Assembly: GCA_965277775.1 (NCBI GenBank)
Contig: OZ255843.1
Span: 1,922,001 to 1,986,000, forward strand
Source: G965195345 sp965277775
GTDB lineage: Bacteria > Pseudomonadota > Gammaproteobacteria > CAKMZV01
Length of the DNA stretch: 64,000 nucleotides
Reading direction: 5' to 3'
This document shows positions 50,550 to 58,493 of the stretch, piece by piece. The notes under the pieces are model-generated. The model saw only the letters and a list, made by a program, of their open reading frames with translations. It had not been told where the DNA came from and made no database searches. Position numbers and translations under genes: made by a program. How positions within the stretch are numbered: position 1 is the first letter of the stretch; each line of letters begins with the position of its first letter.

Positions 50550-52340
50550 CTAAATGGATTTGAGGGATTCTTGTCTATTTTGAATGCGCATTCTTGACAG
50601 TAATACCAAGAGGGTAAATAATCCAAATAGCCATAGAATGGGCGTGAATATTTCGGTGTTGTCTTTTTCACTGATTTGTGGATCTGAAATGGGAAATTTA
50701 TTCAATAACAATTGGTTTTCGCCTGCGTGAATCACCAATTGCTCATTGGCTATTGAGGCATAAACAAACCCCAAACTGATGTCATTTAATTGGGCATCGA
50801 GTACAGCAATGGGTCGCCATTGAGCAATGATTCTAGAAGCTTCATCAGGATGGACAATAATCGTATAACCTTCGGGAAATTCTAAAACTTCTCCTTTAAA
50901 TAGACTGGGATAAAGTCGCATTAATAACGCTGGTTGAACGTTTTGGGTTTGAATCAGTTTGTCTAACCAAACAGGGGTGTTATATGTTTTTATAAAAGGT
51001 GCAGGGTAGGCAACGTTATAGGGAATTTGCAGTTGATTATCTCTCAAGCTTGTGTCAATAACGGTTTTTTGCAATGTTGAAGAGTGGGCTTCATGCCCAT
51101 GATCAAAGATCATCGCTAACGAATCAATCAGCGGATACAGGGGCAGTTGTTGGATGCTCTCTGGGTTTTGAGCGAGCTGCGCCAGCCATTCTCTCGCTTG
51201 GGGGAGCGCCAAAGTTTTTTGAATGTGTGCTTGTTCAAGCATTTTTAAAATGTAGGCAATCACAACACGGTGATATTCATCGGCAGGTAAATTAACACTG
51301 TCGGAATATTTGCCTTCGTTTCCAGTTGATTTTCCAGCGTTGGGGACGTGAACGCGCATCGATCGTTTGCCCGACGAACCTTGACCACTTTGCTCAGGAG
51401 GGGTGAGGCCTTGAGATTCTGCCATCATACCCGTTAAGGCTTCAAATAAAGTTGTGGGGGTTTTGTTGCTTTGAGGCGATTCGGACTCAGTTGGTCCGCC
51501 AGGTTGTTCTTGGGCATTTTCAGAGACTTCATTGGATGCCCCGCCATCGGCTGGCGGCAGAAGGCTATCATACTGCAGAGACTGCCGAGATTCAGAATCG
51601 GCCAATTCGGTTCCTTCGGGCATTTGTGAAGGATTTTGACCCTGACTTTGTTGGTTTGAGCGGTTAGAGCTTTCTGAATCATTGTTACCCTGACTGTCAC
51701 CTTTGCTTTGACCCTCATCCAAACCTTCTGAACTTTGGTCTTGTTGTTGTCCGGCAATGCGTTCTTCATTAAGTATTTGATTTTTCAATGGTGGAACACT
51801 TTCACCGAGGTAGTGCCAATGTCTGGGGCTGGCATTATGTTCTTTCATAATGCCCAATGTCAGGTAGTATTCGCTCACAGAATAGACGTCTAAACGCAAA
51901 TTTAATATTTCTTCAGGACGCAAATTTTTGATGTATAAGTCAAAGGCGTTCTCTTTTCGCAGCAATTCGTTACGATAAATTTTAGTATTGTTATTAAAAA
52001 TACGGATATAGCCATTGTGCATTTCAATGATCGGGTATAAATAGGGATTGCAGTCATGCGGAATCTCGCATGAGTGATAGTCGTGTAGTCGGGCGGGCGG
52101 GCTGGTTGGCAAATCGTTGAACACAACGCTGGTTGCTAACTGTCTCGCTAATATAGTGGTGATGTCCGCATTTTGTTCTAATTCATCTTGCGCTTTTTTT
52201 TGTTGAACGGTGAGCGTTACGGCAATTAAGATCAGAATCACCGCAACGCTGTTTGCCAAAATATCAGCCAATGCCACACCACTTTGACCCAACAACCCAA
52301 ATGACTTAGATTGATTTTGTTGCTGAACACGCTCACTCAT
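50550..52340 (-). CDS. ExbD-like large protein with low-complexity linker
   Basis: 596 residues. The N-terminal span (about 21-45) carries an acidic residue, Asp26, in Ala-Leu-Ala-Asp-Ile-Leu, as in ExbD/TolR/MotB proton-channel partners. A long periplasmic region follows, with a Ser/Gln/Glu/Asn-rich linker (about 205-310) and a globular part. A second membrane helix lies near the C terminus (about 565-585) with a basic cytoplasmic tail. No peptidoglycan-binding OmpA domain is visible. It overlaps the small ExbD-like gene by four bases and ends two bases before the SUMF gene. I do not recognise a named family. Confidence 0.6.
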   Translation of the reverse strand: MSERVQQQNQSKSFGLLGQSGVALADILANSVAVILILIAVTLTVQQKKAQDELEQNADITTILARQLATSVVFNDLPTSPPARLHDYHSCEIPHDCNPYLYPIIEMHNGYIRIFNNNTKIYRNELLRKENAFDLYIKNLRPEEILNLRLDVYSVSEYYLTLGIMKEHNASPRHWHYLGESVPPLKNQILNEERIAGQQQDQSSEGLDEGQSKGDSQGNNDSESSNRSNQQSQGQNPSQMPEGTELADSESRQSLQYDSLLPPADGGASNEVSENAQEQPGGPTESESPQSNKTPTTLFEALTGMMAESQGLTPPEQSGQGSSGKRSMRVHVPNAGKSTGNEGKYSDSVNLPADEYHRVVIAYILKMLEQAHIQKTLALPQAREWLAQLAQNPESIQQLPLYPLIDSLAMIFDHGHEAHSSTLQKTVIDTSLRDNQLQIPYNVAYPAPFIKTYNTPVWLDKLIQTQNVQPALLMRLYPSLFKGEVLEFPEGYTIIVHPDEASRIIAQWRPIAVLDAQLNDISLGFVYASIANEQLVIHAGENQLLLNKFPISDPQISEKDNTEIFTPILWLFGLFTLLVLLSRMRIQNRQESLKSI

Positions 52341-52888
52341 TGCGTTGTTGGTGGTTTATTAAAGTTTAACGATTTCTTTATACGCGCAGGCAAGTCCTGC
52401 AATCGAACGGTGGAAAGCAAGTCTTGATTGGCAATAATCCAACCAATATTGATGACCCGCTGAGCCCATCGGGCGCGCATACAATTGCGAGCAATGGCCA
52501 TGGTTTCCACCCCATTGTCTAAAATGGCAAAAATCAGTTGTTGATTTTGCGAATTGTTGTAGATGTTTTCGACGTAGCGCAGGAAAGGGTTATTGGGTGT
52601 GCATATTTCAGAGCGGGGGATACTCTCATTGGTTTCAATGATGCGCAGCTTGTCAGGGTAGGAAATAACCACCAAACCTTCGGTGCCATTTTGCCAAGAC
52701 ACTTTAAATTTGGCGTCTTCGGTTGAACGGTCCAACATGGCGCGGATGTCTTGCGTCACAATCAAATTGATTAAAATAAAAATGATGATCAACAATGCCA
52801 AGGCACCACCGAACACCTCAACCATAGGCGCATCGATATCGCCTCTATTGAAAAGGCTTTTCCCTTTACGATGGATCTTTTTGGGCAT
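52337..52888 (-). CDS. ExbD/TolR-like proton-channel partner
   Basis: 183 residues. A basic cytoplasmic N terminus is followed by one membrane helix (about 24-45), written Ala-Pro-Met-Val-Glu-Val-Phe then Leu-Leu-Ile-Ile-Ile-Phe-Ile-Leu. This matches the ExbD pattern Pro-x-x-Asp-Val, with Glu24 at the place of the proton-carrying Asp. The rest is a small periplasmic domain with a Cys pair at Ile-Cys-Thr and Asn-Cys-Met. It lies between the channel gene (three-base gap) and the large ExbD-like gene (four-base overlap). Confidence 0.65.
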   Translation of the reverse strand: MPKKIHRKGKSLFNRGDIDAPMVEVFGGALALLIIIFILINLIVTQDIRAMLDRSTEDAKFKVSWQNGTEGLVVISYPDKLRIIETNESIPRSEICTPNNPFLRYVENIYNNSQNQQLIFAILDNGVETMAIARNCMRARWAQRVINIGWIIANQDLLSTVRLQDLPARIKKSLNFNKPPTTQ

Positions 52889-52891
52889 GAA

Positions 52892-53917
52892 TTATTTAAG
52901 TTTTTCTTCCAAAATGAGCAATTGTTTTTCTTCCCAGCGATAAAGTATGGTTTGAGAAAACGCCAAGGCAATCGATAAAGAGAGTGCAATTAAAGTGGTA
53001 TCAAAGGCGATGCCGAGCGGGGAAAGGGCAGAACCGAGTAACTGATTAAATTCTGAATCATTATTGGCCAAGATGGCACTCAAACCCTCAGTTGCAAGAG
53101 AAATGCCCAAAACTGTGCCAATAAACCCAAGAATGGGAATGGCCCAATTGATGTATCGAGGAAGGGTGTATGAAGCCTCAAATTGTTGCCAGATGAGTTG
53201 AAAGAATTCATCTTGTTTTTTAACAGAAGAGTCAGTTTTTTGATGCGCTGTGTTGAAGTGAGAACGGGCGCTATCACTGTGCTTGACTTGAATTAGCATT
53301 TTGAGCCATTTACCGAATAACAATAAGGCGCCCCAGAAAAACAAGGTGAGTGTTAGTGGTGGGATAACGCCGCGGGTTAAAAATTTTGGAGAAATACTGG
53401 ACATGAGTGCGATTTCCGTCGTCTGCATCCAAGATAGCATCAAAGAAGTCAGAATCAGACCAATGCTAAAACTTATAACCAATGACGGACCACTTAATGC
53501 CTTATCGGTTAAATCGTGAACCTTCATTTCGTCTTCGGTCACACTGTACAGCAACTGCGTTAATTGCAGTACAGCAGCGATGAGCAAAGCCAAGATAAGG
53601 CTCAATAGTTGAAACGATAGATCGGCCTGTACTTGATTCAATAATGCATGCCATAAGTCTGCAGATGCAATGACAACAATAGCAATGAGGGCAATGGTAC
53701 TTGAAAGTTGCGCCCATTTATAAAAACGGGGCATGAATAGGCTCAAACCACTAGGCAAGCCGAGCAATACACCCAGCATCACCCATAACTCAGGGGGATT
53801 TAAGGTTTTTGACAATAGAAAAAAGCTTGCGATTGGCACGATCAGCCCAATCACTGATGAAATCTTGTTCAGTAAAGGCGGGGTAGTTGATGTTAAAGCG
53901 GCGTCAGTGGTATTCAT
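52892..53917 (-). CDS. MotA/TolQ/ExbB-like proton channel
   Basis: 341 residues from the ATG at 53917. A TTG four codons upstream is possible. About seven membrane spans are predicted, more than ExbB's three. The C-terminal pair carries the family signature: Ile-Leu-Gly-Phe-Ile-Gly-Thr-Val-Leu-Gly-Ile (about 258-268) and Gly-Ile-Ala-Phe-Asp-Thr-Thr-Leu-Ile-Ala (about 302-311). A cytoplasmic loop separates these from the front helices. Such channels use proton flow to drive rotation or force in a partner. It is first in the four-gene operon. Confidence 0.78.
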   Translation of the reverse strand: MNTTDAALTSTTPPLLNKISSVIGLIVPIASFFLLSKTLNPPELWVMLGVLLGLPSGLSLFMPRFYKWAQLSSTIALIAIVVIASADLWHALLNQVQADLSFQLLSLILALLIAAVLQLTQLLYSVTEDEMKVHDLTDKALSGPSLVISFSIGLILTSLMLSWMQTTEIALMSSISPKFLTRGVIPPLTLTLFFWGALLLFGKWLKMLIQVKHSDSARSHFNTAHQKTDSSVKKQDEFFQLIWQQFEASYTLPRYINWAIPILGFIGTVLGISLATEGLSAILANNDSEFNQLLGSALSPLGIAFDTTLIALSLSIALAFSQTILYRWEEKQLLILEEKLK

Positions 53918-53997
53918 ATGTTTTCTCAATAGATTATTTATAGATGATTGATTTAGGCGGTTTGTTTACAATAAGATTTACGTTTTATATAGAATAT

Positions 53998-54011
53998 CCC
54001 ACAGTTGTGGG
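53998..54011. terminator. Stem-loop after the glycosylation operon
   Basis: CCCAC and GTGGG pair around an AGTT loop. On the plus strand TTATTTTTTATTT follows. On the minus strand the downstream sequence is only moderately T-rich. It lies 37 bases after the stop of the last gene in the sugar cluster, so it probably separates that operon from the proton-channel operon. Confidence 0.5.
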
Positions 54012-54047
54012 TTATTTTTTATTTGATTATCAAGACAGCGGGATAAA

Positions 54048-55445
54048 TTAAGGTGCAATTTTACGGCAATCATATTGCTCAAATCGTACTGAATGCCGAC
54101 CATAATCGAAATGGCTTAGCAATTTCATTGGACATTTTTTAGCCAACTTTTGAAATTCAGTTGTCGGTTGGGCGTTAATTGATTCCCAAATGCTGTCGCG
54201 AATCCAGATAAATCTTTGATTTTTGAGAAAATTAAAATCATGTCCTTGGACGGTGTAAAACTGGCGGTCGGGATCGTTAATGAATGTAAACCAATGATTA
54301 GAATGCCCTAAATAAATTGTCCCCTCTGATTTTATTGGGAGGTGTTGACTGATTTGATTATGGTATTGATGCATTCTAAAATGGCCATTAATATAAATTA
54401 AAGCCATATATTGCAGTAAGTAAAAAACAGCGATTAGCACAATGATCGGTTTGAAAATCTTCAATTGATAAAGTTGTGATATAGAGAGTAGGAATAGAGG
54501 CGGTAATAAATAAATACCATACTGCGTATTGCTTCTGCCAATCAATAAGGAAAACAACAAAATGGCTATTAACCATAATAGGCTAAGACGTACGGCTGTA
54601 TTGGAGAAAGCATTTTTTTTGATTAGTGTGACAACAATCATCGCAAATAAAAGAAAGGCTTCGGGGACATTTTTAAAAAACCTGACATCAAAAAAATAAT
54701 CGAAAATAAAATTATTTTGAATAAAATTAGTACTTCTTGCTTGACTTAAAATAGTTTGATAAAGTTCTAAATAGGGATGATGAAGTAGAAGAAAATACCC
54801 CAGTCCAATCAAACCAGCAATCCCTATAGCCAACCAATGTTTAATAAGCTTACGATCATCAGTAATGAGTAATACGCCAGTCAAATAAATGAAGCAGATG
54901 AACCCCATGGGATGAATTTCAATGCAAATACCTGCTAATATCGCCGCGATGAAATAATATCGATAACTGGCACAACAGAAGCTGACTGAGCACAGAAGAA
55001 ACAAGAGCGCTTCGGGACGATTAATTTGGCTGACACCAAAACTTGTGGTGGCAATAAACAGGCATAAGGTTGTAAATAAAGCGATGTTTCGATTAAATAA
55101 TCGTTTAAAACCCAAATACCAAAAAACGTTGGAAAGAAGTGTAAAACAAGTTGAAATTAAAGCAAAAAAGTAGGGATGGGTACTAAATGTTGCTGCTAAT
55201 TTGCCATTGACATAAGCAAGTGTCATCCCAAAAAAACGAAAATCGCCTGCAGAATTTGCAAAGGTTAAGTCTTCAACATAGGTTTCGTTTTGTATAAAAT
55301 TGAGACCAAAAGAGGCAGTCCAAGCCTGATCAATACAGTGGGTGCAGTAGTTGCCAAAAAGATAAATGGCACAACAAATAATGGCTAATACGAGGGCAGA
55401 TAGTACCCAATCAATGGCGGTTAAAGAAGGAAAAGTTATGCTCAT
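54048..55445 (-). CDS. ArnT/PMT-like integral-membrane glycosyltransferase (copy 1)
   Basis: 465 residues with about 11 membrane spans and a soluble C-terminal tail, the layout of GT39/GT83 lipid-dependent transferases. The first periplasmic loop carries Cys-Thr-His-Cys-Ile-Asp-Gln-Ala-Trp, where the Asp corresponds to the acidic catalytic residue of the family. Such enzymes move a sugar from polyprenyl phosphate to a periplasmic acceptor (lipid A in ArnT, protein in PMT). It is a paralog of the gene at 61051-62460: both share the CxxC loop, Gly-Leu-Gly-Tyr-Phe, and a C-terminal Tyr-Asp-Cys-Arg. It overlaps the SMR-like gene by four bases. Confidence 0.78.
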   Translation of the reverse strand: MSITFPSLTAIDWVLSALVLAIICCAIYLFGNYCTHCIDQAWTASFGLNFIQNETYVEDLTFANSAGDFRFFGMTLAYVNGKLAATFSTHPYFFALISTCFTLLSNVFWYLGFKRLFNRNIALFTTLCLFIATTSFGVSQINRPEALLFLLCSVSFCCASYRYYFIAAILAGICIEIHPMGFICFIYLTGVLLITDDRKLIKHWLAIGIAGLIGLGYFLLLHHPYLELYQTILSQARSTNFIQNNFIFDYFFDVRFFKNVPEAFLLFAMIVVTLIKKNAFSNTAVRLSLLWLIAILLFSLLIGRSNTQYGIYLLPPLFLLSISQLYQLKIFKPIIVLIAVFYLLQYMALIYINGHFRMHQYHNQISQHLPIKSEGTIYLGHSNHWFTFINDPDRQFYTVQGHDFNFLKNQRFIWIRDSIWESINAQPTTEFQKLAKKCPMKLLSHFDYGRHSVRFEQYDCRKIAP

Positions 55446-55810
55446 TTAGCATGCAAATTCAGAATAAAAATACCTGACATGATTAGTATTAATCCTAAAA
55501 TTTTATACACACTCATTACCTCATTAAACAGCAAGAACGAGAATATGCTGACTAACACGAAAGAGAAACTCATCATGGGATAAGCAAAGCTCAATTCAAA
55601 TTTTGAGAGTGCAACGATCCACAGAAGCGCAGCTATGAATGCAGCAAATAGACCTGAGGCAATAAAGGGGTCAAAAAGCATTTTGATGACTGCAATCATT
55701 TTTTCAGAGAACTCAACAGGTAAGGGCGGATGATAAGTCAGTCTATGTTTAATGATTAACTGCCCATAAACAGTAAAGCCTATACAGCCCAAAATATATA
55801 AATAATTCAT
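55442..55810 (-). CDS. SMR/EamA-type small membrane protein, possible sugar-lipid flippase
   Basis: 122 residues with four membrane spans in the EamA/SMR pattern: Gly-Gln-Leu-Ile-Ile-Lys in TM1 and Phe-Ala-Tyr-Pro-Met in TM3. The size and pattern resemble ArnE/ArnF, which flip 4-amino-4-deoxy-arabinose-phosphoundecaprenol. Here it is flanked by a GT2 and an ArnT-like transferase, so flipping the lipid-linked sugar of this cluster is the natural inference. A homodimer would be needed, as only one such gene is present. Confidence 0.7.
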   Translation of the reverse strand: MNYLYILGCIGFTVYGQLIIKHRLTYHPPLPVEFSEKMIAVIKMLFDPFIASGLFAAFIAALLWIVALSKFELSFAYPMMSFSFVLVSIFSFLLFNEVMSVYKILGLILIMSGIFILNLHAK

Positions 55811-55815
55811 TTTAG

Positions 55816-56754
55816 CTATTCTCGTTCAAAGCCAATTTTTTCTGAAATAATGGCTGTAGGACGGTTTTTAGTTTGCTCAAATGTTTTGGAAACGTAGAGT
55901 CCGATTATCCCAAGTAAAAAAATGATTAAGCCTGAGAATAACCAAATGGACACAATAATACCAGCCCAGCCTTGAACCACAAATATGTCCAATAAAGCGC
56001 CTATAAAAAAACACAAAGCGGTCAACATACTGAGTGCAGAGATCCAAAGCCCTGATTGTGCAATCAGCCACAAGGGTCTGTCAGAAAAATTCAGTATGGT
56101 ATTGGTTGCTAATATGAACATTTTGGCAATGCTATAAGATGATTTGCCGCTCAATCTCGGTTGGTGCTGATATTCTATGGTTGCTCTATTGAATCCTAAC
56201 CAATTAACGTGGGCTGGAAAAGATTTTATTTGATCATTGATAGATAAATAAGCATTGATGACTTTACGGTTATAGATGCCGTAGTTTGCAACAGAACCAT
56301 CTAGCGTTGTATTGGTTAAAAATGAGAATAATCGCCAAAAGAGATAAGAGGTTGATTTTTTTAAAAATGAATCTTGACGATTAAAACGTGAGATAACAAC
56401 ATAATCAAAGCCTTCATTTTTTTTTGCCCAGAGATCGAAGATGGCTTCAGGGTCATCTTGAAAATCACAATCCATAACGACCATCCACTCACCACTACTC
56501 ATGGAAAGTCCAGTAGTAATGGCGTTTTGTTGACCAAAATTCCGACTGTGTTTGATGCCTTTGACTATGGCAGGCCATTTGATGCACAGATTTTGAATAT
56601 GATCCCAAGAATTAGATGGGCAAGCATCATCCACCAATATGATTTCAAAAGACGAATCTATTTGTTCACAAATAGCAGTGATTCTGTCGATCAACTTTGT
56701 CAACCCAGATTCTGAAGGAGACGTGAAGTAAACGGGAATAACGAAACTGATCAT
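55816..56754 (-). CDS. Polyprenyl-phosphate glycosyltransferase (GT2, ArnC/DPM-like)
   Basis: 312 residues. The GT-A domain has Val-Asp-Asp-Ala at 41-44 and the metal-binding Asp-Cys-Asp-Phe-Gln-Asp-Asp-Pro at 95-102. The C terminus has two membrane helices (about 232-258 and 265-290). This is the ArnC/GtrB/DPM1 layout: transfer of a sugar from NDP-sugar to undecaprenyl phosphate on the cytoplasmic face. The sugar is presumably the one made by the adjacent dTDP-sugar genes. It overlaps the reductase gene by four bases. Confidence 0.85.
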   Translation of the reverse strand: MISFVIPVYFTSPSESGLTKLIDRITAICEQIDSSFEIILVDDACPSNSWDHIQNLCIKWPAIVKGIKHSRNFGQQNAITTGLSMSSGEWMVVMDCDFQDDPEAIFDLWAKKNEGFDYVVISRFNRQDSFLKKSTSYLFWRLFSFLTNTTLDGSVANYGIYNRKVINAYLSINDQIKSFPAHVNWLGFNRATIEYQHQPRLSGKSSYSIAKMFILATNTILNFSDRPLWLIAQSGLWISALSMLTALCFFIGALLDIFVVQGWAGIIVSIWLFSGLIIFLLGIIGLYVSKTFEQTKNRPTAIISEKIGFERE

Positions 56755-57698
56755 TGTTTTAAGCGAATTTTTTCTACGATTTCAGATTGTAAAATCAGCG
56801 ATTCAATAGATTCATATTGTTCTTTATTAATTAAATCGTAGCAATGATCGTACATGTTTGTAAAATGATTGTCTTTTCCAGAATTTATGGTTTCAACGAT
56901 TTCACCATTGTGCTGAATTGAGATGCTTGTAGGGAATTGTTCGGTTTTGGAAAAAGCTCGATCGACATAAATATGGCCATTTTCACACCAAATTTCAATG
57001 GTGTTTTTATAACTGCCTCCAAAAATCCATTGGCAAACGCCTTTTTGACCTTTGTATTTAAACACAGCCAAGCCGGAGGTATCAACTTCAAAATCATTTT
57101 CAAAATTCATCGTCGAATAAACCAAATCCGCATCATTTCCCATTAAAGCCAAGATTGCTGAAATGGGATAAACACCTGCATCACCTAAGGCCCCACCATC
57201 GAGTTTCTTTGAATGTCGAACACTATTTTTTGGTAGGTATGGAAAACCAAAAGATGCGTAAATAGATCGTAGTGCACCATATTTATTTTCTGCCAGCAAT
57301 CTTTTTAATTGCTTAAATTGGGCATGATATTGATACATAAATGCTTCAAATACTAAAACTTTTTGCGCTTTAGCAAGATTTGCAATTTCATAGGACTGTT
57401 CCAATGTAGAAAAGGCTCTTTTTTCGACAATGATATGTTTACCATGCTCAATACAGGCTTTTGCTTGTTCAAAATGAATCCCGTTGGGGCTACAAATATG
57501 AATGATATCAATGTCTGGTGATTGTAGTAAAGCTTCGGCTGAAGGGTATTGAACACACTGATAATGCGCACAGAGGGCTTCACCGAGTTTTGTGTGTCGA
57601 GTCAATAAACCTTTGAGATTGACTTTTTTAGATTTTATGACAGCAGGGAGAATATTTTTTCTCGCGTGACTGCCTATAGACCAAACTGCCAAATTCAT
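56751..57698 (-). CDS. Gfo/Idh/MocA-family oxidoreductase
   Basis: 315 residues. The N-terminal Rossmann fold has a variant dinucleotide loop (Ser-Ile-Gly-Ser-His-Ala-Arg), and the family Glu-Lys pair is at 92-93 in Val-Glu-Lys-Arg. The C-terminal alpha/beta domain has Gly-Gly-Gly-Ala-Leu-like Gly-Gly-Ala-Leu-Gly-Asp-Ala-Gly-Val-Tyr-Pro. Members such as KijD10 reduce the 3-keto group of dTDP-3,4-diketo-2,6-dideoxyhexose. The adjacent 2,3-dehydratase makes exactly this kind of substrate, so a 3-ketoreductase role is likely. Confidence 0.8.
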   Translation of the reverse strand: MNLAVWSIGSHARKNILPAVIKSKKVNLKGLLTRHTKLGEALCAHYQCVQYPSAEALLQSPDIDIIHICSPNGIHFEQAKACIEHGKHIIVEKRAFSTLEQSYEIANLAKAQKVLVFEAFMYQYHAQFKQLKRLLAENKYGALRSIYASFGFPYLPKNSVRHSKKLDGGALGDAGVYPISAILALMGNDADLVYSTMNFENDFEVDTSGLAVFKYKGQKGVCQWIFGGSYKNTIEIWCENGHIYVDRAFSKTEQFPTSISIQHNGEIVETINSGKDNHFTNMYDHCYDLINKEQYESIESLILQSEIVEKIRLKQ

Positions 57699-57710
57699 GA
57701 TGGAGTATCT

Positions 57711-58484
57711 TTATAGGTGAGAAATGATGCCTCTAACGTGAGGATTCACCCAGCTGCTATTTTTTATGAGATGTTTTATCTGGAACAATGAAAGCCATTT
57801 AAAAGAAGGCGGAATTTCTAAATTTGTTATTGTGTCAGAAAGTATTTCGACTATCATCCCTCTGTTACATTTTAGATGTAATCGTCCACCATCTTCAGAC
57901 ATCCATTGGTTAAATAATATTGTGGCATTATTTTGATCAGGGAATTCAAAATATTCATGAAAAAGCGGATTACTGCCCCCATGAGATTTTTTTATATTAC
58001 TGAATGTTGCTTGCAGGGCAGGGCTGATTTGAACTTTATCTGGATTGCCCGGTTCGGCTTTGGCTTGCACAAGGTAATAAGGGATTTCGTTTATTTTAGT
58101 TCTGATTACGCCGACAATGCCACCGTTATAACCCACTTGAGTTAACATAGGCTGATCCCATCCCTCGGTCACTTCACGACTTTTGGAGTGTTTTATTCGT
58201 ATGCCTTGGACATAGAAAAATTCACCACTGTCGTGCTCAACGAATCCAGTTTTTGGGTTCAGCGACCAGCCTCTACATTCCGTTATTGGAATGTCTTCTA
58301 AAACCATTGAACACTGTTCTTGCTGTTCAATAAACCACTGCTCTATTGAAGCGATGGATTCAATTTCAGACCAGTCTTTAATACTTTCAACAATGGCTTC
58401 AAGTCGTAGATCATCTTCAACCGTCTTAGATATCTTGTTGAGCAGTTGTTGTACTTCGTATTTTGCTGTGTTAAAAGAGGTCAT
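57711..58484 (-). CDS. NDP-hexose 2,3-dehydratase-like protein, single domain
   Basis: 257 residues matching one repeat of the NDP-hexose 2,3-dehydratase fold: His-Asp-Ser-Gly-Glu-Phe-Phe-Tyr-Val-Gln-Gly (about 84-94), Gln-Ala-Lys-Ala-Glu-Pro-Gly-Asn at 140-147 and Gln-Ala-Thr-Phe-Ser-Asn at 158-163. These enzymes remove water across C2-C3 of NDP-4-keto-6-deoxyhexose to start 2-deoxysugar formation. Characterised members carry two such repeats in about 450-490 residues. Here only one is present plus an N-terminal helical extension, so a homodimer may replace the internal duplication. Confidence 0.8.
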   Translation of the reverse strand: MTSFNTAKYEVQQLLNKISKTVEDDLRLEAIVESIKDWSEIESIASIEQWFIEQQEQCSMVLEDIPITECRGWSLNPKTGFVEHDSGEFFYVQGIRIKHSKSREVTEGWDQPMLTQVGYNGGIVGVIRTKINEIPYYLVQAKAEPGNPDKVQISPALQATFSNIKKSHGGSNPLFHEYFEFPDQNNATILFNQWMSEDGGRLHLKCNRGMIVEILSDTITNLEIPPSFKWLSLFQIKHLIKNSSWVNPHVRGIISHL

Positions 58485-58493
58485 GTTATCTCT

